Below, one piece after another: positions 26,238 to 34,119 of a DNA stretch of 64,000 bases. The position numbers and the translations under genes were made by a program. Location of the stretch: contig NZ_KB903244.1 in NCBI RefSeq assembly GCF_000379625.1, positions 186,104 through 250,103 on the forward strand, given 5' to 3'. This DNA is from Actinomycetospora chiangmaiensis DSM 45062. GTDB lineage: Bacteria > Actinomycetota > Actinomycetes > Mycobacteriales > Pseudonocardiaceae. The notes below the pieces were generated by a model. That model worked only from the letters and a program-made list of their open reading frames with translations, ran no database searches and had not been told where the DNA came from. Position 1 is the stretch's first letter, and the number at the start of each line of letters is the position of its first letter.

Positions 26238-26267
26238 CACTGGACGACAGCAACGACGCTCCGCTGC
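26238..26267 (-). repeat. Copy 2 of the 30-bp 3' element, downstream of the DUF3037 gene
   Basis: This is the exact reverse complement of 25499-25528. Read in the direction of the DUF3037 transcript it starts 8 bases after the stop codon, as copy 1 does after the peptidase gene. Its second hairpin arm is degenerate, with a short GTGGC/GCCAC stem next to it instead. Probable role: terminator or 3' processing signal. Confidence 0.6.
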
Positions 26268-26275
26268 ACACTCGA

Positions 26276-26638
26276 CTACACGAGGCGCGACAGCAGTCTG
26301 TCCGCCTCCGCCTCCGGGTCGGACGTCAGTCCGGTGTGCACCGGCCCGGCCTGGACCACGGTCGAGCGCGGCGCCGTCAACCACCGGAACCGCTCGCCGG
26401 GCGACAGCGCGCCGGCCGGGCCCTCTCCCGCCACGACCCGCGGCCAGGCCCGGACGGCCGTGGCCACCTCGTCGACGTCGAGGTCGGCGAACAGCGTCGA
26501 CAACCGCTCGACGTCGAGCGCCAGCCGCATCGTCAGCACCACCGCGTGCCGACAGTAGAGCAGCACGCCGACGTTGACGCACTCGCCGCGGTCGACGCGC
26601 GGCACCACGCGCAGCGGCGCCCATTCGTACGTGTTCAC
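26276..26638 (-). CDS. DUF3037 family protein
   Basis: 120 residues beginning NTYEWAPLRVVPRVDRGECVNVGVLL, the hallmark of DUF3037. The family has no established function, and its genes are frequently next to HipA-like kinase genes, as here. The GTG start at 26638 overlaps the kinase stop codon by 4 bp, which decides it over a GTG three codons earlier. It is the last gene of a three-gene operon with GNAT and HipA-like proteins. Confidence 0.8.
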   Translation of the reverse strand: MNTYEWAPLRVVPRVDRGECVNVGVLLYCRHAVVLTMRLALDVERLSTLFADLDVDEVATAVRAWPRVVAGEGPAGALSPGERFRWLTAPRSTVVQAGPVHTGLTSDPEAEADRLLSRLV

Positions 26639-27402
26639 GGGGCCCACGACCGCTCCGCCACGCGCGCCAGCAGGTGCTCGACGTAGGCCTCCCGCGCCGC
26701 ACCCGCCGTCGGGAAGTCGGCAGTCCCAGAACCCGAGGGGAAGCCCCCGACGAGCCAGTCGTCGGGCACCTCGGCGACCACCTCCTCCAGCATCGAGCGG
26801 CTCACCAGCGGCGAGAGCGACGTGTCCGCGGCGGCCCGCGCACCCGGCGTCGTGAAGGGCAGGAGCACGTGGTCGGACGCGTCGTAGGCGCGGCCGACCA
26901 CCGCGGCGGCGCGCGCCCAGGAGTGGTGGAAGTACAGGCAGGCGCCGTGGTCGATGCACCACAGGTCGCGGTGCCAGCGCAGCAGGTTGGGGTTGCGCCA
27001 GGAGCGGTCGACGTTCTCGACGAACGCGTCGAACCACAGCACCCGCGCCGCCTCGTCGGCGTCGACGGTGTGCGCGACCGGGTCGAACCCGATCGCGCCG
27101 GGCAGGAAGTCCATGCCGAGGTTGTCGCCGCCGGAGCGGGCGAGGAGTTCCTGGACCTCCCAGTCCGGCTCGGACTGCGCCACCACCGGGTCGAGCTCCA
27201 CGACGACGAGCTCGGGCACCCGCAGCCCGAGCGCCCGGCCGATGCCGCCCGCCACGACCTCCGCGACGAGCGCCTTCACGCCCTGCCCGGCGCCGGTGAA
27301 CTTGACGACGTAGGTCCCGAGGTCGTCCGCCTCGACCAGCCCGGGGAGCGACCCGCCCTCGCGCAGCGGGGTGACGTACCGGGTCGCGACGACCCGCCTC
27401 AC
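26635..27402 (-). CDS. HipA-like kinase family protein (HipA_2 type)
   Basis: 255 residues, shorter than HipA toxins (about 440). It starts RRVVATRYVTPLREGGSLPG and has YVVKFTGAGQG with the presumed ATP lysine, a helix ending in ELVVVELDP, the acidic catalytic segment WFDAFVENVDRSWRNPN (D-x-N-x-D-R with Arg-Asn), and WCIDHGACL as the metal-binding DHG. The HipA N-terminal subdomain and a HipB partner are absent. Substrate unknown. Both ends overlap neighbouring genes by 4 bp, linking it tightly to GNAT and DUF3037. A toxin-like or regulatory phosphotransfer role is inference. Confidence 0.8.
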   Translation of the reverse strand: MRRVVATRYVTPLREGGSLPGLVEADDLGTYVVKFTGAGQGVKALVAEVVAGGIGRALGLRVPELVVVELDPVVAQSEPDWEVQELLARSGGDNLGMDFLPGAIGFDPVAHTVDADEAARVLWFDAFVENVDRSWRNPNLLRWHRDLWCIDHGACLYFHHSWARAAAVVGRAYDASDHVLLPFTTPGARAAADTSLSPLVSRSMLEEVVAEVPDDWLVGGFPSGSGTADFPTAGAAREAYVEHLLARVAERSWAP

Positions 27403-27902
27403 CGCAGGCCCAGGGCGTACCAGACCTGCGCGTACGGGTTCGCGTTGTACGCGTCGACCTCGACGAACCCGGCCCGCTCGTAGAGCGTGCGCGCCTCGAC
27501 CAGGTCGGCCCGCGTGTCGAGGACGACCCGCGCGCGGCCGGCCTCGCGGGCGCGGCGCAGCAGGTCGTCGAGGAGGGTCTTCCCGACGCCGAGCCCGCGC
27601 GCGGCGGAGGCGGTCCACATCCGCTTGATCTCGGCCGCGTCGTCGGGGACGTCCGCGCCGCGGAGGCGCAGCCCGGCGCAGCCGAGGACCGCTCCGTCGG
27701 CGGCGAGGGCGAGCACGAACACGCCGTCGGGCGGCACGAGGCCGCCGTGCGGGCTCGCCGCGACGAAGGCGTCGATCTCGTCGTCGGTGGCGGGCCGCCC
27801 CTCCATCCGACCGAGCACGTCGCCGACGTAGCCGCGCAGCGCCCCGAGACCCGGCTCGACGTCGGGCCGGGTCTCGTGGAGCGTGATCGTCGGGACGGTC
27901 AT
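27399..27902 (-). CDS. GNAT-family N-acetyltransferase
   Basis: 167 residues with the GNAT core: an LGCAGLRLRG strand, the acetyl-CoA loop ARGLGVGKTLLDDLLRRARE and LYERAGFVEVDAYN. The substrate cannot be read. It is the first gene of the GNAT / HipA-like / DUF3037 operon, overlapping the kinase by GTGA, and lies 12 bp after the MetX-like gene on the same strand, so transcription may start further upstream. Confidence 0.85.
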   Translation of the reverse strand: MTVPTITLHETRPDVEPGLGALRGYVGDVLGRMEGRPATDDEIDAFVAASPHGGLVPPDGVFVLALAADGAVLGCAGLRLRGADVPDDAAEIKRMWTASAARGLGVGKTLLDDLLRRAREAGRARVVLDTRADLVEARTLYERAGFVEVDAYNANPYAQVWYALGLR

Positions 27903-27914
27903 GCGCCCAGGTTC

Positions 27915-28982
27915 TCAGACGGTGTAGCCCGGGCTCGACAGCATCTCGACGATGACGGCGCTGATCCGCTCGATGTCCTGCGGGCGCAGACCGAACATCG
28001 CGAAGTGACCGGCCGGGGTGTCGATGACCCGCAGCTCGCCGTGGGGCAGGTGCCCGGCCTCGTTCTCGCAGTCCTCGACGGGGAAGAAGTTGTCCCCACC
28101 GAACGGCACGACGAAGAAGTGGGCGGTGATCTTGCCCAGCGCCGCCTCGAGTGACCCGCCGCCGTGGGGCGAGATGTCCCCGGCCCACCACTTGTTCGCC
28201 TGCGTGACGAGGTTGTTCGGGTCCATCGGGGCAAAGTAGCCGCGGATGAAGCTCTGCCGGAAGTCGTTCGCCGAGGCGAAGCCCAGCCCCCGCCAGTGCT
28301 CGCCGCGGTACCACTCGTGCGTGAAGCCCTCCAGCGAGAACGCGATGGCGTGCCGGGTCAGGCCGAGGCGCACGTCCGCGGCGTCGGCGTAGAAGCCGTC
28401 GGCGAACGCCGGGTCGGACTTCAGCAGCTCCATGTGCAGGTCGATGAAGACCTGGTTGTGCACCGGGGTCTTCGCGGTCCCGGCGAACGCGGCGGCGCGG
28501 GGCACCATGTCGGGGAAGCGCACCGCCCACTCGTAGGTCTGCTGGGCCCCCATCGACCAGCCCAGTACCGCGTGCAGCTGCTCGACCTCGAAGTGCTCGG
28601 TGACCAGCTTGTACTGCGCGAGCACGTCGTCGGCGATCGAGACGAACGGGAACTGGCCGCGGTCGAAGGGCGGCGGCGTGTTCGACGGCGAACTCGACAT
28701 CCCGCCGCCGAGCTGGCCGGGGCACACCACGAAGTACCGGTCGGTGTCGACCGGCTTCCCCGGGCCGATGTAGTCGTCGAGCGACGACGGGGTGCCCGAG
28801 TACATGTGCGGGAAGAGGACGAGGTTGTCCTTGTTCGCGTTCAACGTGCCGTGCGTGCGGTAGGCCAGCTGCGCGCCCGGCAGCGTGTAGCCCGACTGCA
28901 GGACGTACCCGCCCAGGTCGAAGTACTCGTGCTCGCCCTGCTGGACGTGCGAGTAGTAGCCCTGCCGGTCGGTGCCGGTCAT
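27915..28982 (-). CDS. MetX-like alpha/beta-fold hydrolase or acyltransferase
   Basis: 355 residues of the homoserine O-acetyltransferase-like branch of the alpha/beta-hydrolase fold. The strand LAYRTHGTLN opens the family pattern, the nucleophile is in GWSMGAQQTYEW, and the final catalytic histidine is in DTPAGHFAMFG. MetX proper has GGSMGGMQ and different oxyanion residues, so homoserine acetylation is not assured; a related esterase or acyltransferase is more likely. The ATG at 28982 is clear. The gene stands alone upstream of the GNAT operon. Confidence 0.75.
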   Translation of the reverse strand: MTGTDRQGYYSHVQQGEHEYFDLGGYVLQSGYTLPGAQLAYRTHGTLNANKDNLVLFPHMYSGTPSSLDDYIGPGKPVDTDRYFVVCPGQLGGGMSSSPSNTPPPFDRGQFPFVSIADDVLAQYKLVTEHFEVEQLHAVLGWSMGAQQTYEWAVRFPDMVPRAAAFAGTAKTPVHNQVFIDLHMELLKSDPAFADGFYADAADVRLGLTRHAIAFSLEGFTHEWYRGEHWRGLGFASANDFRQSFIRGYFAPMDPNNLVTQANKWWAGDISPHGGGSLEAALGKITAHFFVVPFGGDNFFPVEDCENEAGHLPHGELRVIDTPAGHFAMFGLRPQDIERISAVIVEMLSSPGYTV

Positions 28983-29037
28983 GTGTGACCTCCGCGCTGA
29001 GTCGATCTTCCCGGGGCGGAGCCTACGGCGACGTGGG

Positions 29038-29943
29038 TCACACGCGCAGCCGGTGGACGGCGTTGCGGGCGCCGGAGGTCGGTTGGGTGCGTCCGAGGGC
29101 GTCGGTGGCCCGCGCGACGACCGTGCCGCCGGCGCCGACCCGCGCCCGGAATCCCTGCCAGGCCCGGCCCCGCGCCCGGTCCAGCTCGACCGCGACCGGC
29201 GCGCCGTCCACCGTCACCGCCACCCGGGTCACCGGCACGGAGCTCCACGCCCAGCCGTGGACCACCCCGTCCGCGACCCGCGTGAGCACCGACGTGACGT
29301 CGAGCTCCCGGACCGGCACCGACCGGCCGTCGGGACCGGGACGGACGTAGAGCCGCGTGGTGAACAGGTGCTCGGGCCGGTGGTCGGCGAGGGTGAGCTC
29401 GGTCAGCCACTTCACCGAGTTCGTCCCGAAGAACCCGGGCACGACGAGCCGCAGCGGGCCGCCGCGCTCAGTGGGCAGGCGGACGCCGTTGCAGGTGTGC
29501 GCGACGAGGGCGCGGTCGAGGACCGCGTCGAGCGGCAGGTCCTTCAGGTAGTCGGGGCTGGACGCGCCGCCGAACTCGCCGTGGTCGGCGCCGCGCGCCC
29601 AGAGGGAACTCGCCCCGTCCCCGATGCCGGCGAGGTCGAGCACGTCGCGGAGCCGCGCGCCGGTCCACACCAGGTTCGCCGCCCGGCGCACCCACTCGCC
29701 GGGCGCGAGCGGGTTGCCGAAGCACTCGTGCACGGACTCGACCCGGTGCGTGGGCAGCGCCCGGACGTCGTCGGGCGTCACGGTCACCGCGCGGTCGACC
29801 AGCCCGGTCACGACGACGGGTCGGTCCGGCCGGGGTGCCGGGAGGCCGAAGTGCCCGATGACGAACGCGTCCTCGAGCGCGGTGACGCGGCTCGTCAGGC
29901 GCTCGGGCGGGACGAGTCGCCGGACGGTCCCGACCGTGTCCAT
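29038..29943 (-). CDS. Sulfite-oxidase-family molybdopterin-dependent oxidoreductase
   Basis: 301 residues with the oxidoreductase molybdopterin-binding domain. The likely molybdenum-ligand cysteine is in HECFGNPLAPGEW, where sulfite oxidases have CAGNRR. FGTNSVKWLTELTL is the second family signature, and a Mo-co dimerisation domain follows (about 200-301). No signal peptide or twin-arginine motif is visible, so it would be cytoplasmic, unlike most periplasmic relatives; an upstream GTG at 29955 would add only four residues. Substrate unknown. It sits just downstream of the sensor kinase gene on the same strand. Confidence 0.8.
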   Translation of the reverse strand: MDTVGTVRRLVPPERLTSRVTALEDAFVIGHFGLPAPRPDRPVVVTGLVDRAVTVTPDDVRALPTHRVESVHECFGNPLAPGEWVRRAANLVWTGARLRDVLDLAGIGDGASSLWARGADHGEFGGASSPDYLKDLPLDAVLDRALVAHTCNGVRLPTERGGPLRLVVPGFFGTNSVKWLTELTLADHRPEHLFTTRLYVRPGPDGRSVPVRELDVTSVLTRVADGVVHGWAWSSVPVTRVAVTVDGAPVAVELDRARGRAWQGFRARVGAGGTVVARATDALGRTQPTSGARNAVHRLRV

Positions 29944-29972
29944 CCGCGCGCGCACCGGTCCGAGGGTAGGGC

Positions 29973-31376
29973 TCAGGCCGCCGCCGGCCAGCGAACCTCG
30001 ATGCGGGCACCGCCCTCGGGCGACCGCGCGGCACGTACCGACCCACCCCGGCTCTCGACGAGCCGCGCCACGAGGGCCAGGCCCAGCCCCGAGCCGGGCG
30101 TGCCACCCGTGGCGTCGAGCCGGGTGAAGCGGTCGAAGATCCGCGCCCGCTCGTCGTCGGGGATGCCGGGCCCGTCGTCGTCGACGAGCAGCCGGGCGTG
30201 GCCCCCGGCGGGGACGACGGAGACGTGGACGACCGTCCGCGCGTGGCGGCGGGCGTTGCCGAGCAGGTTGTCGAGGACCAGCCCGACCTCGGCCGGGGTC
30301 GTGGACGCCGAGACGGGAACCGGCGCCCAGACCGTGACCACCGGTCCCCCGTTCTCCCCCGTCGCTCCGCTCGCCCCGCCGGGCTGCCGTGCCACCGCCT
30401 CCGCGACGGCCTCGCCCAGGTCGACCGGCTGGGCCTCCGGGAGCCGCCCACCGTCCGCCCGGGCGAGGGCGAGCAGGTCGGTGACCAGTGTCGACAGCCG
30501 TTCCGCGTCCTTCGCGACGCCCTCCCACGCCGCCGTGTCCTCCCCCTGCCGCGGGTGCGCGACCGCGACCTCCGCCTGGGCGCGCACCGACGCGATCGGT
30601 GAGCGCAGCTCGTGGGCGGCGTCGTCGGCGAAGCGGCGGACGGTCGAGACCGCGTCGTCGCGCCGCGCCAGGAGCGCGTTCAGCTCCTCGGCGAGCGCGG
30701 CCACCTCGTCGTGCGCGGGCGGCACGGGCAGCCGCTCCCCCTCCCCCACCTGCGACGCCGCGATCCGCAGGCGGCGCACCGGCCGCAGGGCCGCACCGGC
30801 CGCGAACCAGGCCGCCGCGGCGAGCGCGAAGGCCGCGACCACGACCCCCGGCACGAACCAGAACGCCGCGTCACCGAGCAGGGAGGTCGCGCCGAGGAGG
30901 TCGCGCGAGGCGAGGACCAGGCGCGGTGTCCCGTCCGGCAGCGTCACCGGCACGGCCACCCACCGCCGGGGTTCGCTGCCCGGCCCGGCCACCGTCACCG
31001 GCTCCCCGGTCGCGAGCGCCCGGACGACGGGCTCCGCCAACGGCAGCGGGCCTCGCCCGTCGGCCGGTGCGCCGGCCACGTCGGTCACCCGCAGCGGCGG
31101 CGGCAGGGCCGCTCCGTTCCGGACGGCGGGTGCCGCGGTCACCGCCCGGTCGCGCAGCTCCCCGTCGCCGGCCGCCACGACCGCCGACAGCAGCAACCCC
31201 GCACCGAGACGTGCCAACGCGCCGAGCACCACGAGCGCCACCACGCCGACCACCAGGGCGATCCGGGTCCGCAGCGTCCGCCGCGCCCACCAGGTGCTGA
31301 TGCCGTGGGGGGAGGATCCGAGCGCTCCTGCGGTGCGAGGGTTCCCCTCACGCGGGGCGGGGGGCGGAGCGTTCAC
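29973..31376 (-). CDS. Two-component sensor histidine kinase
   Basis: 467 residues. There is a short cytoplasmic start, membrane helix 1 (about 39-62), an extracellular sensor region (about 63-165), membrane helix 2 (about 170-195), then HAMP, a HisKA dimer domain with DDAAHELRSPIASVRAQAE carrying the phospho-histidine, and a catalytic domain with DNLLGNARRHA, DDDGPGIPDDE and GSGLGLALV. The GTG start overlaps the stop of the response-regulator gene by 4 bp. Signal unknown; the divergent LolA-like/ABC genes are the natural targets. Confidence 0.9.
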   Translation of the reverse strand: MNAPPPAPREGNPRTAGALGSSPHGISTWWARRTLRTRIALVVGVVALVVLGALARLGAGLLLSAVVAAGDGELRDRAVTAAPAVRNGAALPPPLRVTDVAGAPADGRGPLPLAEPVVRALATGEPVTVAGPGSEPRRWVAVPVTLPDGTPRLVLASRDLLGATSLLGDAAFWFVPGVVVAAFALAAAAWFAAGAALRPVRRLRIAASQVGEGERLPVPPAHDEVAALAEELNALLARRDDAVSTVRRFADDAAHELRSPIASVRAQAEVAVAHPRQGEDTAAWEGVAKDAERLSTLVTDLLALARADGGRLPEAQPVDLGEAVAEAVARQPGGASGATGENGGPVVTVWAPVPVSASTTPAEVGLVLDNLLGNARRHARTVVHVSVVPAGGHARLLVDDDGPGIPDDERARIFDRFTRLDATGGTPGSGLGLALVARLVESRGGSVRAARSPEGGARIEVRWPAAA

Positions 31377-32038
31377 GACGGCGGGTGGAGCCGGTAGCCA
31401 CGTCCGCGCTCGGTGACCACGAGACCGTCCGCGCCGACGGACGTGAGCTTGCGGCGCAGGTAGCCGACGTACACCTCGACGACGTTGCGGGCGGCGGCAC
31501 CGTCGCCCCAGACGTCGGCGAGCAGCTCGTCCTTGGTGACGGTCACGCCGGGGCGACCGGCGAGGTGGCGCAGCACGGCGAGCTCCCGCGCGGACAGCCC
31601 GATCTCCGCGCCGCCCCACGTCGCCGCGTCACCGTCGATCGTGAGCGCCCCGACCACGAGGCGCGGCGCCGACGGGGCGCGGCGACGCAGGAGCGCCCGC
31701 AGCTGGGCGACCAGCACGACGAACGAGAACGGCTTGACGACGTAGCCGTCGGCGCCGAGGTCCAGCCCGTCGGCCTGGTCGACCTCACCGTCCTTCGCCG
31801 AGAGCAGCAGCACCGGCGTCTCGATCCCGCCCGCGCGCAGCTGCTCGAGGACCCGGTAGCCCGACAGCCCGGGGAGGATGATGTCGAGGACCACCGCGTC
31901 GAACGTGCCCGTCGACGCCTCGGCGAGCCCGGCCGGCCCGTCGCCCACGGCGACGACGTCCATGCCCTCGGCGCCCAGCCCCCGCACGAGCGCGGCGCGC
32001 ACCCCCGGCTCGTCGTCGACCACCAGCACACGGGGCAC
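31373..32038 (-). CDS. OmpR-family response regulator
   Basis: 221 residues. The receiver domain has the acidic pair VVDDE at the start, phospho-acceptor Asp52 in VVLDIILPG, the switch residues LLLSA and the lysine in VVKPFSF. The C-terminal winged helix (about 125-221) ends RKLTSVGADGLVVTERGRGYRL. It is the first gene of the kinase operon and is divergent from the LolA-like gene with a 64-bp gap to its ATG, where a regulator site is expected. Confidence 0.92.
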   Translation of the reverse strand: MPRVLVVDDEPGVRAALVRGLGAEGMDVVAVGDGPAGLAEASTGTFDAVVLDIILPGLSGYRVLEQLRAGGIETPVLLLSAKDGEVDQADGLDLGADGYVVKPFSFVVLVAQLRALLRRRAPSAPRLVVGALTIDGDAATWGGAEIGLSARELAVLRHLAGRPGVTVTKDELLADVWGDGAAARNVVEVYVGYLRRKLTSVGADGLVVTERGRGYRLHPPS

Positions 32039-32102
32039 GTGCGCGACGGTAGTCCCGACGACGCTGTGAGGGTCTCAGCCTCGGCGCCGCAGGATGGTCC
32101 CC

Positions 32103-33134
32103 ATGAGGCGCAGATGGTTCGGGGCAGCGGGAGCGGTGGCGGCGGCCGGGGCCGTCGTCGCCGGGGTGGTGGGGATCGGCACGGCGTCGGCACAGCCGCA
32201 GCTGCCGCCGGTGAGTCCGGAGGACCTCGTCGCCTCCGTGATGACCGCGCAGCCGGGGCCGTTCAACGGCACCGTCGGGATCGACAACGAGCTCGGCCTG
32301 CCGGCCCTGCCCGGCGCCCCGCAGCTCGGGAACGGCCAGCAGAGCGCCCGGGTGTGGTCCGGCGGCGACGGCAAGGGCCGCGTCGCGCTGCCCTCGGGTG
32401 ACGGCGAGAAGACGCTCGTCTCCGACGGCACCACCCGCTGGGTCTACGACGCGACCGACCGCACGGCCACCCGGTCGACGGGCGGCGCGCCGGAGCAGAA
32501 GGACCCGCAGACCGACCCGGCCGGCGCGTCCGCCCAGATCATCGGCGACCTCCGGAAGACCAGCCAGGTCGCCGTCGACGGCACCGCCGAGGTCGCCGGG
32601 CGCCCCGCGTACACGCTGGTGCTGACCCCGCAGCCCTCCGAGCGCACGATGCTGCGCGAGGTCCGCGTCGCGGTCGACGCCGAGAAGCGCATCCCGCTGC
32701 AGCTCACGGTCCTCGCGACCGGGTCCGCCACGCCGGCCCTGCAGATCGGGTTCGACGACGTCACCTTCGGACCGCAGGACCCGTCGCTGTTCACCTTCAC
32801 CCCGCCGCCCGGGACCACCGTCAAGGACGCCCCGGCCCGCGGTCAGGGCGCTCCGGGCGCCCCCGACCGCCAGGGCCCGCCGCAGGGCTCCCGCACGGTG
32901 GGCGACGGCTGGGACCGCGTCGTCGTGTTCCAGCGCCCGGCGCAGCAGCCGGGCCGGCAGGCGCCCCAGGGCGCCCCGGACCTCAACGCGCTCGGCACGC
33001 CGGTCACCGGCCCGTTCGGCAACGGGCGGGCGATCACGACCGCGGTCGGCACGGCCATCGTCACCGACGACGGGCGCGTCGCCGTCGGCGCGGTGCCGGA
33101 GCCCGTCGTGGCCGAGGCGCTGGGTACCAAGTGA
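32103..33134 (+). CDS. LolA-like exported protein
   Basis: 343 residues. The signal peptide (about 1-28, ending TASA-QP) sends it out of the cytoplasm. The body resembles the half-barrel of LolA/DUF2092 proteins (VWSGGDGKGRVALPSGDGEKTLVSDGTTRWVYD; LREVRVAVDAEKRIPLQLTV), followed by a Pro/Gln-rich linker and a short C-terminal domain. In actinobacteria such proteins bind lipids or act with stress regulators. An ATG three codons earlier (32094) is an alternative start. An ABC exporter gene pair follows 28 bp downstream, and the two-component system is divergent. Confidence 0.72.
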   Translation: MRRRWFGAAGAVAAAGAVVAGVVGIGTASAQPQLPPVSPEDLVASVMTAQPGPFNGTVGIDNELGLPALPGAPQLGNGQQSARVWSGGDGKGRVALPSGDGEKTLVSDGTTRWVYDATDRTATRSTGGAPEQKDPQTDPAGASAQIIGDLRKTSQVAVDGTAEVAGRPAYTLVLTPQPSERTMLREVRVAVDAEKRIPLQLTVLATGSATPALQIGFDDVTFGPQDPSLFTFTPPPGTTVKDAPARGQGAPGAPDRQGPPQGSRTVGDGWDRVVVFQRPAQQPGRQAPQGAPDLNALGTPVTGPFGNGRAITTAVGTAIVTDDGRVAVGAVPEPVVAEALGTK

Positions 33135-33162
33135 GGCGAGCGCAGCGACGGGGGGTAGTGAC

Positions 33163-34119
33163 GTGAGCGTGACCGAGCAGACCCTGGAGACCCGCACCGA
33201 CCCGTCGTCGGGAACCGTGCTGGAGCCCGCAGCCCGGCTGCGCGATCTACGGAAGACCTACGGATCGGTGACGGCCGTCGACGGCGTCGACCTCGACCTG
33301 CCGGCCGGCGCGGTCGTCGGGCTCCTCGGGCCCAACGGCTCGGGCAAGACGACGCTGATCCGGATGCTGCTCGGGCTGACCGCGCCGACGGCGGGTCGGG
33401 TCGAGCTGCTCGGGCACGACGGCACGCAGCTCGAGCGGGCTCTCCCCGATGTCGGTGCGCTCGTCGAGGGCCCCGGGTTCCACCCCTTCCTGTCGGGTCG
33501 GGACAACCTGCTCCGCGCCGCGGCCTGCGAGCCGCGCCTCGACGGTGACCTGCGGGCGCCGGTGGACGCGGCGCTGGGGCGGGTCGGGCTCACCGAGGCG
33601 GCGCGGCGGCGGTACCGGGGCTACTCGCTGGGCATGAAGCAGCGTCTCGGGCTCGCCGCGGCGCTGCTCGTGCCGCGCCGGCTCGTGGTGCTCGACGAGC
33701 CGACCAACGGGCTCGACCCGGCCGGCACGCGGGACGTCCGGCGGGTGATCGCCGAGCTGCACGGGGCCGGCACCACCGTGCTGCTGTCCTCGCACCTGCT
33801 CGCCGAGGTCGAGGCGGTGTGCACGCACGTCGCGGTGCTGGCGCGGGGGTCGCTGCTGGTCTCGGGCGAACTCGCGACGCTGCTGGCCTCCGACGGCGAG
33901 CTCGCCGTCACCGTCGACGATCCCGCCCGTGGCCTCGCGGCCCTGCGTGCCGCCGGGTTCGCGGCGTACCTGCGGGACGACGCGCTGGCGGTCACCGAGG
34001 TGGACCCGCCGGAGGTGGTGGCGGCCCTGGTGCACGCCGGGGTCGGCGTGTGGGAGGTGTCCCGACGACGGGCCCACCTCGAGGAGCTCTTCGCCCGGCT
34101 GACCGAGGAGGACGCGTGA
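33163..34119 (+). CDS. ABC transporter ATP-binding protein
   Basis: 318 residues. Walker A is GPNGSGKTT, the signature is YSLGMKQR, Walker B is LVVLDEPTNGLDP, and the switch histidine is in LLSSHLLAE. This belongs to the drug/antibiotic exporter (ABC-2/DrrA-like) class. About 80 residues follow the nucleotide-binding core. Its stop overlaps the permease start by 4 bp, so the two form one exporter. The N-terminal TDPSSGT segment contains a copy of the over-represented 12-mer (33202-33213). Confidence 0.9.
   Translation: MSVTEQTLETRTDPSSGTVLEPAARLRDLRKTYGSVTAVDGVDLDLPAGAVVGLLGPNGSGKTTLIRMLLGLTAPTAGRVELLGHDGTQLERALPDVGALVEGPGFHPFLSGRDNLLRAAACEPRLDGDLRAPVDAALGRVGLTEAARRRYRGYSLGMKQRLGLAAALLVPRRLVVLDEPTNGLDPAGTRDVRRVIAELHGAGTTVLLSSHLLAEVEAVCTHVAVLARGSLLVSGELATLLASDGELAVTVDDPARGLAALRAAGFAAYLRDDALAVTEVDPPEVVAALVHAGVGVWEVSRRRAHLEELFARLTEEDA

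Noticed and set aside
25499..26267. 30-bp inverted repeats as ends of an insertion sequence around the toxin-antitoxin genes
   Set aside because: No transposase lies between them, no target duplication is visible, and both copies sit as 3' elements of outward neighbouring genes.
27915..28982. Homoserine O-acetyltransferase metX for methionine synthesis
   Set aside because: The nucleophile motif is GWSMGAQQ, not GGSMGGMQ, and no methionine gene is nearby; only a MetX-like label is justified.
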